From Candidatus Protoclostridium gallicola (lineage in GTDB: Bacteria > Bacillota > Clostridia > Christensenellales > Pumilibacteraceae), in NCBI GenBank assembly GCA_904387375.1, contig CAJFLE010000001.1, positions 124,001 through 188,000 of the forward strand: a stretch of 64,000 nucleotides of DNA. Reading direction: 5' to 3'. How positions within the stretch are numbered: position 1 is the first letter of the stretch; each line of letters starts with the position of its first letter. This document shows positions 30,144 to 37,814 of this stretch, one piece after another. The notes below the pieces were generated by a model. The model saw nothing but the letters and a program-made list of their open reading frames with translations. It made no database searches and was not told the DNA's origin. Made by a program: the position numbers and the translations under genes.

Positions 30144-31420
30144 ATCCTGATTTCACAATCGAGCGCACGGCTTACGGCGTGCTGTCCGGAATTTATTCGG
30201 GCGGCGCATATTCTTCCATTGAACTCGACCGGGCTCTGGACGTCGCGCCGCCGCAGGCCCGCGGAAAAATTACCGCGCTTGTGTACGGCGTGCTTGACAA
30301 GAGCGCGCGGCTCGATTATGTGATTTCTTCTGTCGCCGAGCGGAAAGTAAAGGCCGGTTTGTCCGTGCTTCTGAAAATGGGACTGTATGAACTGCTGTAC
30401 GGCAGCGAACCCGATTATGCTGTCGTGAGCCGTTATGTCGCGTTTGCAAAAAAGCGCATGCCCGGCGTCGCCGGTTTTGTAAATGCGGTGCTCCGGCGGG
30501 CAAAGGGGGTGACGGTGCCTGACGGCGGATCCGATCCGGCATCGCTGGCTTTGAAATACAGCCGCCCGGAATGTGCGGTGCGCAGGCTTGTTGAAGATTT
30601 CGGGGACCGCGCCGAAAAAATTTTGTCGGCAGAAAACAATAATCTGACGCATATTCGCCGGAACGGACTGCGGATCGGCAGGGAAGAATTCGACAATCTG
30701 ATTGTTGAAAAATCAAAAAACGAGCAAATAATACGCACAAAATTCGGGTATTATGTCACACATAGTATGCTTCGTGCGCTTGACCCGAAGCTTTATACGG
30801 CGCAGTCGCTTTCTTCGGTTATGGCCGCCGGAATTTTTGCGGAGAATCTGCCCGAAAACGCACGCGTGCTCGATCTCTGCGCGGCGCCGGGCGGAAAGGC
30901 TATATACATTAAAGAATTGCTGCCGCAGTCGTCCGTTACGGCCTGCGACGTGCATCCGCATCGCGTAAACCTTATACGTTCTTATGCGGACAGGATGGGC
31001 GCGGATATTAAAGTCATGCAAAACGACGCGACGAAAATCCGTGCGGAATGGAAAAATTCTTTCGACGCAGTTATATGCGACGTTCCGTGCACGGGAAGCG
31101 GACTTATAAATTCGTCGCCGGATATACTGCTTTTCAAAAAAGACGATGACGTCGCCGCGCTTGCTTCGCTGCAAAAGCGCATACTGACCGCGGCCGCGGA
31201 GTATGTAGCGCCGGGCGGCGTGCTTGCATATTCCACCTGTTCGCTTTTCAGAGCCGAGGACGAGGCTGTCGTTTCGGAGTTCCTGGCCGCGCACGACACG
31301 TATTCTGCCGAGCCGACCGGGCTTCCGTACGGTGAAACGAAAGACGGCTTTACTCGGTTTTTTCCGGATACCGACGGCTGCGACGGATTTTTTGTGGCGA
31401 AGATGAGGCGGGCGAAATGA
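30140..31420 (+). CDS. rsmB: 16S rRNA (cytosine967-C5)-methyltransferase RsmB
   Basis: 426 residues from a TTG start that overlaps the fmt stop (TTGA); AAGGGGAGA lies upstream. The protein starts with the NusB-like RNA-binding domain (about 1-130) as expected, so the unusual start is believable. The methyltransferase domain holds the SAM site VLDLCAAPGGKA near 240, the catalytic cysteines in DVPCTGSG near 316 and YSTCSLFRAEDE near 362. It overlaps rlmN by 4 bases. Confidence 0.95.
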   Translation: MNPDFTIERTAYGVLSGIYSGGAYSSIELDRALDVAPPQARGKITALVYGVLDKSARLDYVISSVAERKVKAGLSVLLKMGLYELLYGSEPDYAVVSRYVAFAKKRMPGVAGFVNAVLRRAKGVTVPDGGSDPASLALKYSRPECAVRRLVEDFGDRAEKILSAENNNLTHIRRNGLRIGREEFDNLIVEKSKNEQIIRTKFGYYVTHSMLRALDPKLYTAQSLSSVMAAGIFAENLPENARVLDLCAAPGGKAIYIKELLPQSSVTACDVHPHRVNLIRSYADRMGADIKVMQNDATKIRAEWKNSFDAVICDVPCTGSGLINSSPDILLFKKDDDVAALASLQKRILTAAAEYVAPGGVLAYSTCSLFRAEDEAVVSEFLAAHDTYSAEPTGLPYGETKDGFTRFFPDTDGCDGFFVAKMRRAK

Positions 31421-32454
31421 AAAAACTTCTTACCGATTACGATAAAGCTTCGCTCGCCGCCGAACTCGCCCCGCTTGGCGCGGAGCGCTACCGGGCCGAA
31501 CAGATATACGGCTGGATCAACCGCGGCACGGATTTTCCGGAAATGAGTAACGTGCCTAAGACGCTGCGCGGCCGTCTGGCGGAAGAGTACGACGCCGTCG
31601 GCGCCGCGATAATCAAAGAGGCGGTTTCGCGGGACGGCACCGTGAAGTTCCTGTTCCGACTGCGCGACGGCAGTCTTATAGAAGGCGTGCTGATGAAATA
31701 TAAATACGGCTATACGATGTGCGTATCAACCCAGGTGGGATGCCGTATGGGCTGCGCCTTCTGTGCGTCAGGCAAGGACGGGCTGTTCCGCAACCTTACC
31801 GCCGGCGAAATGCTCGGCGAAGTCATATGCGCGAATTCATACCTCGAAAAAAAGGATCCCGGGGCGCGTGTCGGCAACGTTGTGCTGATGGGCAGCGGCG
31901 AGCCTCTCGACAATTACGAAAATGTGACGGCATTCATTCGGCTGCTTACCGAAGGACAGGGCGTGGGGCAGCGCGGAATCTCACTTTCCACCTGCGGCCT
32001 TACCGGAAATATAAGACGGCTTGCGGACGACGGTTTTTCCGTGACGCTGTGCATCTCGCTTCATTCGCCCTTCGACGATAAGCGTGTCCGGGTTATGCCG
32101 TCAGGCAGAAGTTACAAAATTTCGGACATAATAGCCGCCGCGAAATATTATTTCGAAAAGAGCGGAAGGCGCATAATATTCGAATACGCGATGATGCGTG
32201 GCTTCAATATTTCGGCCGCGGACGCGAAAGCGCTTGCCGGACTTGCGAAAAACTTTCCCTGTCACGTAAATCTGATTCCGCTCAACGAAACTGGTTCCGC
32301 GCTCGCGGGCGTTAACCGACGTGAAGCCGACGGATTTTTGAAAATGCTCGCAGGCCTGGGCGTGTCCGCAACCATCCGGCGTTCGCTCGGAGAGGATATA
32401 GAGGGCGCATGCGGTCAGCTGAAAAGAAAATATACGGAAAACAACGGAGGATAA
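31417..32454 (+). CDS. rlmN: 23S rRNA/tRNA adenine-C2 methyltransferase RlmN
   Basis: 345 residues. Radical SAM enzyme that methylates A2503 of 23S rRNA and A37 of some tRNAs via a methyl-cysteine. Cluster cysteines C109, C113 and C116 (CRMGCAFC). GSGEPLDNY near 165 and the C-terminal methyl-carrying cysteine C332 in EGACGQL are present, so the catalytic pair is complete. ATGA overlap with rsmB. In Bacillus prpC-prkC-rsgA follow rlmN; here rpe follows directly after 2 bases. Confidence 0.97.
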   Translation: MKKLLTDYDKASLAAELAPLGAERYRAEQIYGWINRGTDFPEMSNVPKTLRGRLAEEYDAVGAAIIKEAVSRDGTVKFLFRLRDGSLIEGVLMKYKYGYTMCVSTQVGCRMGCAFCASGKDGLFRNLTAGEMLGEVICANSYLEKKDPGARVGNVVLMGSGEPLDNYENVTAFIRLLTEGQGVGQRGISLSTCGLTGNIRRLADDGFSVTLCISLHSPFDDKRVRVMPSGRSYKISDIIAAAKYYFEKSGRRIIFEYAMMRGFNISAADAKALAGLAKNFPCHVNLIPLNETGSALAGVNRREADGFLKMLAGLGVSATIRRSLGEDIEGACGQLKRKYTENNGG

Positions 32455-32456
32455 AT

Positions 32457-33116
32457 ATGATAAAAGCGGCTCCGTCCATACTCAGCGGAGATTTCTCGAG
32501 AATGGGCGCGGAAACGGCGCGCATGGAAAAAGCGGGCGCCGATATGATTCACTGCGACGTTATGGACGGCGTATTCGTACCCAACCTGACGTTCGGACAC
32601 AAGATGATCGCGGACATAAGAAAGTGCGCCGTGCTTCCGCTCGACGTGCACCTTATGATAGTAAAGCCGGAACGCTATCTGGATAAATATATTCAGAGCG
32701 GCGCCGACAGGCTGGCTTTTCATGTCGAGGCTACCGACTCGGCGAAAGAGAATCTCGTGTCGATAAAAAATTCAGGCATAAAGGCAGGTATCGCGATATG
32801 TCCCGAAACTCCGATCGACGCGCTGTTTCCTTTGCTCGACTACGCGGATTTCGTTATCGTCATGGGCGTGCATCCCGGGTTCAGCGGCCAGAAATATATT
32901 CCCGAAACCACCGATAAGATCAAAACGCTGCGCGCCGAGATTGTCCGCCGCGGTCTTGCCGTCGAAATCGAAATGGACGGGGGAGCCAACGAGGATAACG
33001 TGGCCATGATAGCGGACGCGGGAGCGGACATCATAGTGTCCGGCAGCTGCGCATTCAATTCTCCCACTCCGGAAAAGGTCATCGCGACGTTTCAGGGTAG
33101 AACGCGCGGCCGGTAA
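32457..33116 (+). CDS. rpe: Ribulose-phosphate 3-epimerase
   Basis: 219 residues from ATG 32457 (MIKAAPSILSGDF), with GGAGG 5 bases before it inside the rlmN end. Interconverts ribulose 5-phosphate and xylulose 5-phosphate in the pentose phosphate pathway. TIM-barrel hallmarks: APSILSGDF, HCDVMDGVFVPNLTFG near 34 (metal-binding His and Asp), DVHLMI near 63, MGVHPGFSGQKYIP near 137 and EMDGGANEDN near 172 (catalytic aspartate). Confidence 0.97.
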   Translation: MIKAAPSILSGDFSRMGAETARMEKAGADMIHCDVMDGVFVPNLTFGHKMIADIRKCAVLPLDVHLMIVKPERYLDKYIQSGADRLAFHVEATDSAKENLVSIKNSGIKAGIAICPETPIDALFPLLDYADFVIVMGVHPGFSGQKYIPETTDKIKTLRAEIVRRGLAVEIEMDGGANEDNVAMIADAGADIIVSGSCAFNSPTPEKVIATFQGRTRGR

Positions 33117-33161
33117 CCTTGCGGCTGCCTGCGGCATATATAATCACGGGAGGCAGCTGAA

Positions 33162-33269
33162 ATGGCAAAAATAATTTGTATCAAGGCGCCCGGATTTATA
33201 GGCGCGATTATCAGATTTTTCTGCAGAAAAAAGAAACCGGAAAGCGGGGCGGAGCACGCCGGATCATGA
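33162..33269 (+). CDS. spoVM: SpoVM-like amphipathic sporulation peptide (35 aa)
   Basis: A 35-codon frame with GGGAGG 8 bases before its ATG. SpoVM is the 26-residue peptide that recognises the positively curved forespore membrane and anchors SpoIVA to start the spore coat. The segment IKAPGFIGAIIR matches the B. subtilis IKLPKFLGGIVR: lysine, the helix-breaking proline, phenylalanine, glycine, isoleucine and arginine fall in the same places, and the rest forms an amphipathic helix with a KKK end. The C-terminal tail of about 10 residues is extra. Position is the strongest support: in Bacillus, spoVM lies between the rpe region and rpmB, as it does here. No clear sigma-E promoter was found. 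Confidence 0.82.
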   Translation: MAKIICIKAPGFIGAIIRFFCRKKKPESGAEHAGS

Positions 33270-33296
33270 TGTAATAAAAACATAACTTAATTTTTG

Positions 33297-33334
33297 AGGG
33301 CCGTTTTTCGGATAGCGAAAAACGGCCCTTTTTT
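33297..33334 (+). terminator. Intrinsic terminator after rpe-spoVM
   Basis: 14 consecutive pairs (AGGGCCGTTTTTCG / CGAAAAACGGCCCT), 5-base loop, then six T. On the other strand the stem is followed by a short T-run too, so it could also back up rpmB termination. Confidence 0.93.
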
Positions 33335-33445
33335 GCGGATTCAGGGCAAATTCCGGAAAAACCCGCGTATATTTGTATAGCGGCAGTCCGCGGCTCCGAG
33401 GCCGATTCGTACGGGGGATCATGCGCCCGGGACCCGACGGAGAGC
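33335..33445. other. Intergenic stretch between convergent spoVM and rpmB
   Basis: Between the two convergent terminators lies about 110 bases in which I see no frame with a ribosome binding site, no repeat and no RNA gene. Short open frames crossing it on either strand lack starts and codon bias. Confidence 0.4.
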
Positions 33446-33477
33446 ACGAAGAAAAGACCGACGGGCATGCCGTCGGC
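33446..33477 (-). terminator. Intrinsic terminator of rpmB (minus strand)
   Basis: 7-bp stem CCGACGG / CCGTCGG with 5-base loop; on the minus strand it is followed by TCTTTTCTTC. It begins 28 bases after the rpmB stop. Confidence 0.75.
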
Positions 33478-33505
33478 CAACCGAAATTTCCTGTGCGGAA
33501 AGTTA

Positions 33506-33691
33506 TCAGCCTTCTTTGTTCATCGTTCTTTTGCAGCGGGTGCAGACATACACACTCTTGACCTGTCCGTCGATATCGAGTTTCATCTTATGCACGTTCG
33601 CGCTGAAAGATCTGACGGTGTGACGGTTGGAGTGGCTAACGTTTTTGCCTGCGGTTCTGCCTTTGCCGCATATAGCACATACCTTGCTCAT
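33506..33691 (-). CDS. rpmB: 50S ribosomal protein L28
   Basis: 61 residues from the ATG at 33691 (MSKVCAICGKG); GGAGG lies 11 bases before it, and an earlier in-frame start would precede that site and add a non-conserved leader. L28 is needed for 70S assembly. It is the zinc-binding (C+) form: CAIC near residue 5-8 and CTRC near 51-54. SNRHTVRSFSANVH is the family core. Transcribed alone from its own promoter, divergent from fakA, as in Bacillus. Confidence 0.97.
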   Translation of the reverse strand: MSKVCAICGKGRTAGKNVSHSNRHTVRSFSANVHKMKLDIDGQVKSVYVCTRCKRTMNKEG

Positions 33692-33726
33692 TTCTCGTTT
33701 GCCTCCGTTTTCGTAGTTACCGTAAT

Positions 33727-33755
33727 AATATATCACCAGCGGCGCAGAATTGCAA
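33727..33755 (-). promoter_or_regulatory. Promoter of rpmB (minus strand)
   Basis: Read on the minus strand: TTGCAA (33755-33750), 17-base spacer, TATATT (33732-33727). The leader to the rpmB ATG is about 30 bases. Confidence 0.75.
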
Positions 33756-33835
33756 GCAAATTTTCAAACTTTTTTCCCGGATATAACAATTTTTATCGAA
33801 TTGCCGGCAAATTTGCTAAACTTGCGGCAAAACCC

Positions 33836-33864
33836 TTGCATTTTCCCTTCGTTTGCGCTACAAT
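33836..33864 (+). promoter_or_regulatory. Promoter of fakA
   Basis: TTGCAT at 33836-33841, 17-base spacer, TACAAT at 33859-33864, divergent from the rpmB promoter about 80 bases away. Confidence 0.7.
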
Positions 33865-34027
33865 AATTCATACAGTGAAATTCTGCGGCCGTCGGCCGAC
33901 AGGTCGTGCCGCTCCGCAGTGCGGCGGCTCGGCGATATATTTTTTGCATTTATTTTTGATATTCGGGCGGATTGTTTTCGGTTCCGCTGCCGGCGCACGC
34001 CGCCGGTTTCATGGAGTAATATATTCA
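33865..34027 (+). other. Long GC-rich leader of fakA with potential RNA structure
   Basis: About 155 transcribed bases before the ATG. The first half contains GC-rich self-complementary stretches (GTCGGCCGAC palindrome at 33890-33901 region; GCCGC ... GCGGC) followed by a T-rich run near 33942-33959. The second half has a GCCGGCG...CGCCGG repeat near 33988-34006 just before the ribosome-binding region (ATGGAGT). No known riboswitch class is recognised. Confidence 0.35.
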
Positions 34028-35683
34028 ATGGCTGTAAAATCTATCAACGGCGTTATGCTCAGAAAGATGATTCTCAACGGAGCAAAACTGCTGGACAGTA
34101 ATAAACAACACGTAGACTCTCTCAATGTTTTTCCCGTACCTGACGGAGATACCGGCACGAATATGTCGCTTACGCTTCTGTCGGCCGCCAAGGAAGTGAC
34201 CGCTTGTCCCAATAACGATATAAGCGTTCTGTGCGAAGCCATAAGCAAAGGCGCGCTCAGAGGCGCGCGCGGCAACAGCGGCGTCATAACCAGTCAGATA
34301 CTCAAGGGCATGGCGGTGGAGCTTGCCGTGTGCGCGGAAGAAATAACCGTCAAGGATCTTTCCCGTGCTCTCGTGAAAGGATGCGAGGTCGCCTATAAGG
34401 CTGTCACCAAGCCGCAGGAAGGCACGATACTTACCGTCATTCGCGTGATGAGCGAACAGTCGGTCAAGTTCGCAAAGCGTACCAATAACGTTCTCGACTT
34501 TTTCAATTCCATACTCAAAGTGGGCGAGGAAACGCTCAAACAGACGCCGGAAATGCTGCCGGTGCTGAAAAAAGCGGGCGTCGTCGACGCCGGCGGACGC
34601 GGCCTTCTCATCGTGTTCCAGGGCTTTTATAACAGCCTTATGGGACAGGAAGAGGTCAACCTCGAATTCGACGACAGCATCAAAAAAGTTTCCGAAGGAA
34701 AGACCAACAATTACGAACAGTTCCATGTCGATCTGACAGAGCTCGACGCCATAGAATTTGCATACTGCACCGAGTTTTTCGTCATCAATCTCAAACCCGC
34801 GACGAAAGAGTCGGATATCGACGATTTCCGCGATAAGCTGATGGCGATCGGCGATTGCGTGCTTGTCATCGGCGACCTGTCCATGGTCAAGGTTCACGTC
34901 CATACGAACAATCCCGGTCAGGCGCTTTCTTATGCGCTCGAACTGGGCGAAATCGACAGAATCAAAATAGAGAACATGCTCGAGCAGAACCGCGCGCTGC
35001 TTGCGCACAGGGAAGCCGAGGAACTCAAGCCGTACGGCATGGTTTCCGTTTGTTCCGGCGACGGCATGGCGGCCATATTCAAAGATCTGCTTGTAGACGA
35101 AATCATCGAGGGCGGTCAGACCATGAACCCGAGCGCCGAGGATATCGCCAATGCGTGCGATAAGGTTCCCGCAAACGATATTTTCGTATTCCCCAACAAC
35201 AAGAATATAATTCTTGCGGCCGAACAGGCAAAGGAAATCAGCAAGCGCAATATTCACGTCGTGCCTACGGTCAACGTGCCGCAGGGGCTTGCCGCGGTAC
35301 TCTCTTTCAATCCGCAGGATACTCTCGACAACATACTCGAGAGTATGGAGGAAGCCAGACAGAGCGTCAGGGTCGGCAGTGTCACGTTCGCGGTACGCGA
35401 AACGTCGGTGGACGGATTCGATCTCAAAGAGGGCGATATAATCGGCCTTGGCGACAAGCAGATTATGGCAAAGGGAAACAATCCCGAGGCCGTGGCGGAA
35501 GAACTCGTTTCCAAGCTCGTCGACGACGATATCAGTACAATCACGCTGTATTACGGCCATACCGCGACGGAAGAAAACGCACAGGAACTGGTCGGAAAGC
35601 TTGCCGAAAAGTACGATATGTGCGATGTGGACGCACATTACGGCGGCCAGGCATTGTATTATTATATAATAGCTCTCGAATAA
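34028..35683 (+). CDS. fakA: Fatty acid kinase catalytic subunit FakA (DAK2/DegV domain protein YloV)
   Basis: 551 residues from ATG 34028; the open frame extends much farther upstream but there it is antisense to rpmB. FakA phosphorylates fatty acids bound to FakB for membrane phospholipid synthesis, together with PlsX/PlsY. The N-terminal DhaL kinase domain shows VPDGDTGTNM at residues 37-46 (magnesium aspartates D39 and D41) and GARGNSGVITSQILKG near 83. The middle and C-terminal domains, including the FakB-docking part, follow (GDGMAAIFKDL, VFPNNKNIILAA). The usual upstream asp23/yloU gene is missing. plsX is in this window at 43 kb. Confidence 0.93.
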   Translation: MAVKSINGVMLRKMILNGAKLLDSNKQHVDSLNVFPVPDGDTGTNMSLTLLSAAKEVTACPNNDISVLCEAISKGALRGARGNSGVITSQILKGMAVELAVCAEEITVKDLSRALVKGCEVAYKAVTKPQEGTILTVIRVMSEQSVKFAKRTNNVLDFFNSILKVGEETLKQTPEMLPVLKKAGVVDAGGRGLLIVFQGFYNSLMGQEEVNLEFDDSIKKVSEGKTNNYEQFHVDLTELDAIEFAYCTEFFVINLKPATKESDIDDFRDKLMAIGDCVLVIGDLSMVKVHVHTNNPGQALSYALELGEIDRIKIENMLEQNRALLAHREAEELKPYGMVSVCSGDGMAAIFKDLLVDEIIEGGQTMNPSAEDIANACDKVPANDIFVFPNNKNIILAAEQAKEISKRNIHVVPTVNVPQGLAAVLSFNPQDTLDNILESMEEARQSVRVGSVTFAVRETSVDGFDLKEGDIIGLGDKQIMAKGNNPEAVAEELVSKLVDDDISTITLYYGHTATEENAQELVGKLAEKYDMCDVDAHYGGQALYYYIIALE

Positions 35684-35702
35684 GAAAGTTATATTTTGGT
35701 TT

Positions 35703-35728
35703 AAGGGCGGTTTCGTGCCGTCCTTTTT
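35703..35728 (+). terminator. Intrinsic terminator between fakA and recG
   Basis: 8-bp stem AAGGGCGG / CCGTCCTT (one G-T pair), 7-base loop, T5. It ends only about 10 bases before the recG ATG. Confidence 0.8.
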
Positions 35729-35737
35729 CATAGGCTG

Positions 35738-37726
35738 ATGAATTTACGGGATATAAAAGGCTTCGGCGACAAACGTATAGAAAAACTGGCGGCGTGCGGC
35801 ATATACGATCCGCTCGATTTGCTGATGCTTTTCCCGCATACTTATTACGACCGGCGCGTCAGACCGGATTGGGACGGCCTGCCGGAGGGCGGAGAAGTGA
35901 TATTCCGCGGTACTGTGACGGGCAGACCGGTGTTCCGCAGAGTGCGCAGGGGGCTGTCGTTCGTCAAAGCAGTCTTTTTGTCGGACGGCAGGGAAATAAC
36001 GTGCACGTGGTTCAACCAGGATTACGTTTTCCGTCAGCTCGCCGTCGGGGCCGAAAAACTGATTCTCGGCCGCATTAAGCGGTACGGGCGCAGGGTGGAA
36101 GTAACCGCGCCTCAGCTGCTTACTATGCGCGATACGGATGTCATGCCAGTCTACAGACTGCCTAAGGGCATTACTCAGACGGTAATGCTCGAAGCGGTCG
36201 GAGCCATTCTGCGCGGCGTGACAATCAAGGGGTATATTTCTTCGGAGCTGGCCGAAGAATACGGTCTGCTGCCGCTTGCAGCGGCTTTCAGAGCCGTGCA
36301 TATGCCGCAGAGTCTTTCCGAGGCCGAGCGCGCCAGACAGAGTATCGCCCTCGAAAACCTCGTCTATACGCTGAGCGCTTACAACCTCGTGAAAAATACC
36401 GGTGAAGCGGCGCGTACCAATAAATATTTACGTAAGGAAACGGAACTTGCGGCCGCCGCCGACAGCCTGCCTTTCAGGCTTACGGCGGATCAGAAAAAGG
36501 CCGTGACCGATATAGTGAATATGCTTCATTCGGACAGGCGCGCGAACGTACTTCTGCAGGGCGACGTAGGCAGCGGAAAAACGGCGGTCGCGTTTCTTGC
36601 GATGTATTATGCCGTTCTGTCCGGCTATCAGGTCGCGCTCATGGCTCCGACGGAAATACTTGCGCGCCAGCATTTCGCCAAAGCGTCGGACTTTTTCGGG
36701 CGGCTCGGCGTAAAAGCGGGACTGCTCGTAGGTTCGCTCAAAAAAACCGAGCGCGCCGCCGTCTTAGGTGGACTTAAGAGCGGGGAAATATCCGTTGCAG
36801 TAGGTACGCACGCGCTTATAAGCGGGGACGTAATCTATCGCAATCTGGCGCTTACGGTAACCGACGAACAGCATCGTTTCGGCGTATGCCAGCGCGGCAA
36901 TCTGGAAAACAAGGCCGCGGGCGCAGACAATATCGTAGTGTCCGCGACGCCCATTCCGCGCACGCTCGCGCTTACGCTTTACGGTCAGCTCGATTCCGTC
37001 GTTCTGTCGGAAAGGCCGGCGGGAAAAAACAATACTCTGACAGCCACGGTACCGGAAAACAAACTGGACGATATGTATAAATATATCGCCGATAAAGCCG
37101 CGGCGGGAGAAAAAACGTATATCGTATGTCCGCGTGTGGACAGCGAGGATTCTGTGTCGGCGGTATCGCTTTATAAGGAATTGTCCCGAGGTCCGCTTTC
37201 GGGCGCGGGCGTGCGTCTGCTGCACGGCCGTATGTCGGAGAGCGAGAAGGACAGGGCCATGCTCGAGTTTGCGGACGGCGACGCGTCGGTACTGGTATGC
37301 ACTACGGTCATAGAAGTGGGTATCGACGTGAAGAGCGCCACTACGATGGTTATCTTCGGCGCGGACCGTTTCGGACTCAGCCAGCTTCATCAGCTGCGCG
37401 GCCGCATAGGACGGGACGGCCGGCAGAGCTGGTGCTTTATCGTTCAGTCGGGCGAACCGTCCGAGCGTATAAAGTTTTTATGCGGGTGCTCGGACGGGTT
37501 CAGACTGGCCGAGTACGATTTCGATGCCCGCGGCGCCGGCGACTTCCTCGGAACCCGGCAGCACGGCAGCAGCTCGGCGTTTGCCGGAGTCAGAGTGGAC
37601 GCGGCAATGATTGCACAGGCGAAGCGTATCAGCGACAGACTTCTCGCCGATCCTGCGGCGAAATCGGCAATAGCCGCCGGAGCCGAGGGACGCAGCGAAT
37701 TCATCCGTTCGCTTTCGCTCAACTGA
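35738..37726 (+). CDS. recG: ATP-dependent DNA helicase RecG
   Basis: 662 residues. RecG remodels stalled replication forks and branch-migrates Holliday junctions. The N-terminal wedge/OB domain (about 1-180; VIFRGTVTGRPVFRR) is followed by the SF2 motor: Walker A GDVGSGKT near 274, MAPTEILARQHF near 304, DEQHRFG near 375 and VSATPIPRTLALTLYG near 399; GRIGRDG and the C-terminal RGAGDFLGTRQHG complete it. No good promoter was found upstream and the ribosome binding site is weak, so expression may rely on read-through of the hairpin just before it. In Bacillus, recG also follows fakA with sda genes between. Confidence 0.96.
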   Translation: MNLRDIKGFGDKRIEKLAACGIYDPLDLLMLFPHTYYDRRVRPDWDGLPEGGEVIFRGTVTGRPVFRRVRRGLSFVKAVFLSDGREITCTWFNQDYVFRQLAVGAEKLILGRIKRYGRRVEVTAPQLLTMRDTDVMPVYRLPKGITQTVMLEAVGAILRGVTIKGYISSELAEEYGLLPLAAAFRAVHMPQSLSEAERARQSIALENLVYTLSAYNLVKNTGEAARTNKYLRKETELAAAADSLPFRLTADQKKAVTDIVNMLHSDRRANVLLQGDVGSGKTAVAFLAMYYAVLSGYQVALMAPTEILARQHFAKASDFFGRLGVKAGLLVGSLKKTERAAVLGGLKSGEISVAVGTHALISGDVIYRNLALTVTDEQHRFGVCQRGNLENKAAGADNIVVSATPIPRTLALTLYGQLDSVVLSERPAGKNNTLTATVPENKLDDMYKYIADKAAAGEKTYIVCPRVDSEDSVSAVSLYKELSRGPLSGAGVRLLHGRMSESEKDRAMLEFADGDASVLVCTTVIEVGIDVKSATTMVIFGADRFGLSQLHQLRGRIGRDGRQSWCFIVQSGEPSERIKFLCGCSDGFRLAEYDFDARGAGDFLGTRQHGSSSAFAGVRVDAAMIAQAKRISDRLLADPAAKSAIAAGAEGRSEFIRSLSLN

Positions 37727-37737
37727 CCTCAAAACGC

Positions 37738-37766
37738 TTGACAAGACTAAACGATATTGATATAAT
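37738..37766 (+). promoter_or_regulatory. Promoter of the his operon
   Basis: TTGACA at 37738-37743, 17-base spacer, TATAAT at 37761-37766: a full consensus promoter starting 11 bases after the recG stop. Confidence 0.88.
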
Positions 37767-37776
37767 CGCTTTAACG

Positions 37777-37792
37777 CTTTATCACGATAAAG
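37777..37792 (+). promoter_or_regulatory. Inverted repeat at the his start site (possible operator)
   Basis: Perfect 7-bp arms CTTTATC / GATAAAG around AC. It begins 10 bases after the -10, over the expected start of transcription. No T-box leader or attenuator fits in the remaining leader. Confidence 0.45.
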
Positions 37793-37814
37793 TAAATTTA
37801 CGGAGTAAACGATT

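Noticed and set aside
33136..33145. TATATAAT as a promoter for the SpoVM-like gene
   Set aside because: Transcription would begin inside or after the GGGAGG ribosome binding site, so it cannot serve this gene; no matching -35 either.
33467..34027. Upstream extension of the fakA frame by 187 residues
   Set aside because: It runs antisense through rpmB and across both promoters; the FakA family begins at the ATG at 34028.
34025..35731. 568-residue open frame antisense to fakA
   Set aside because: Shadow of a well-supported gene; composition rich in R, H, F and V from reversed codons.
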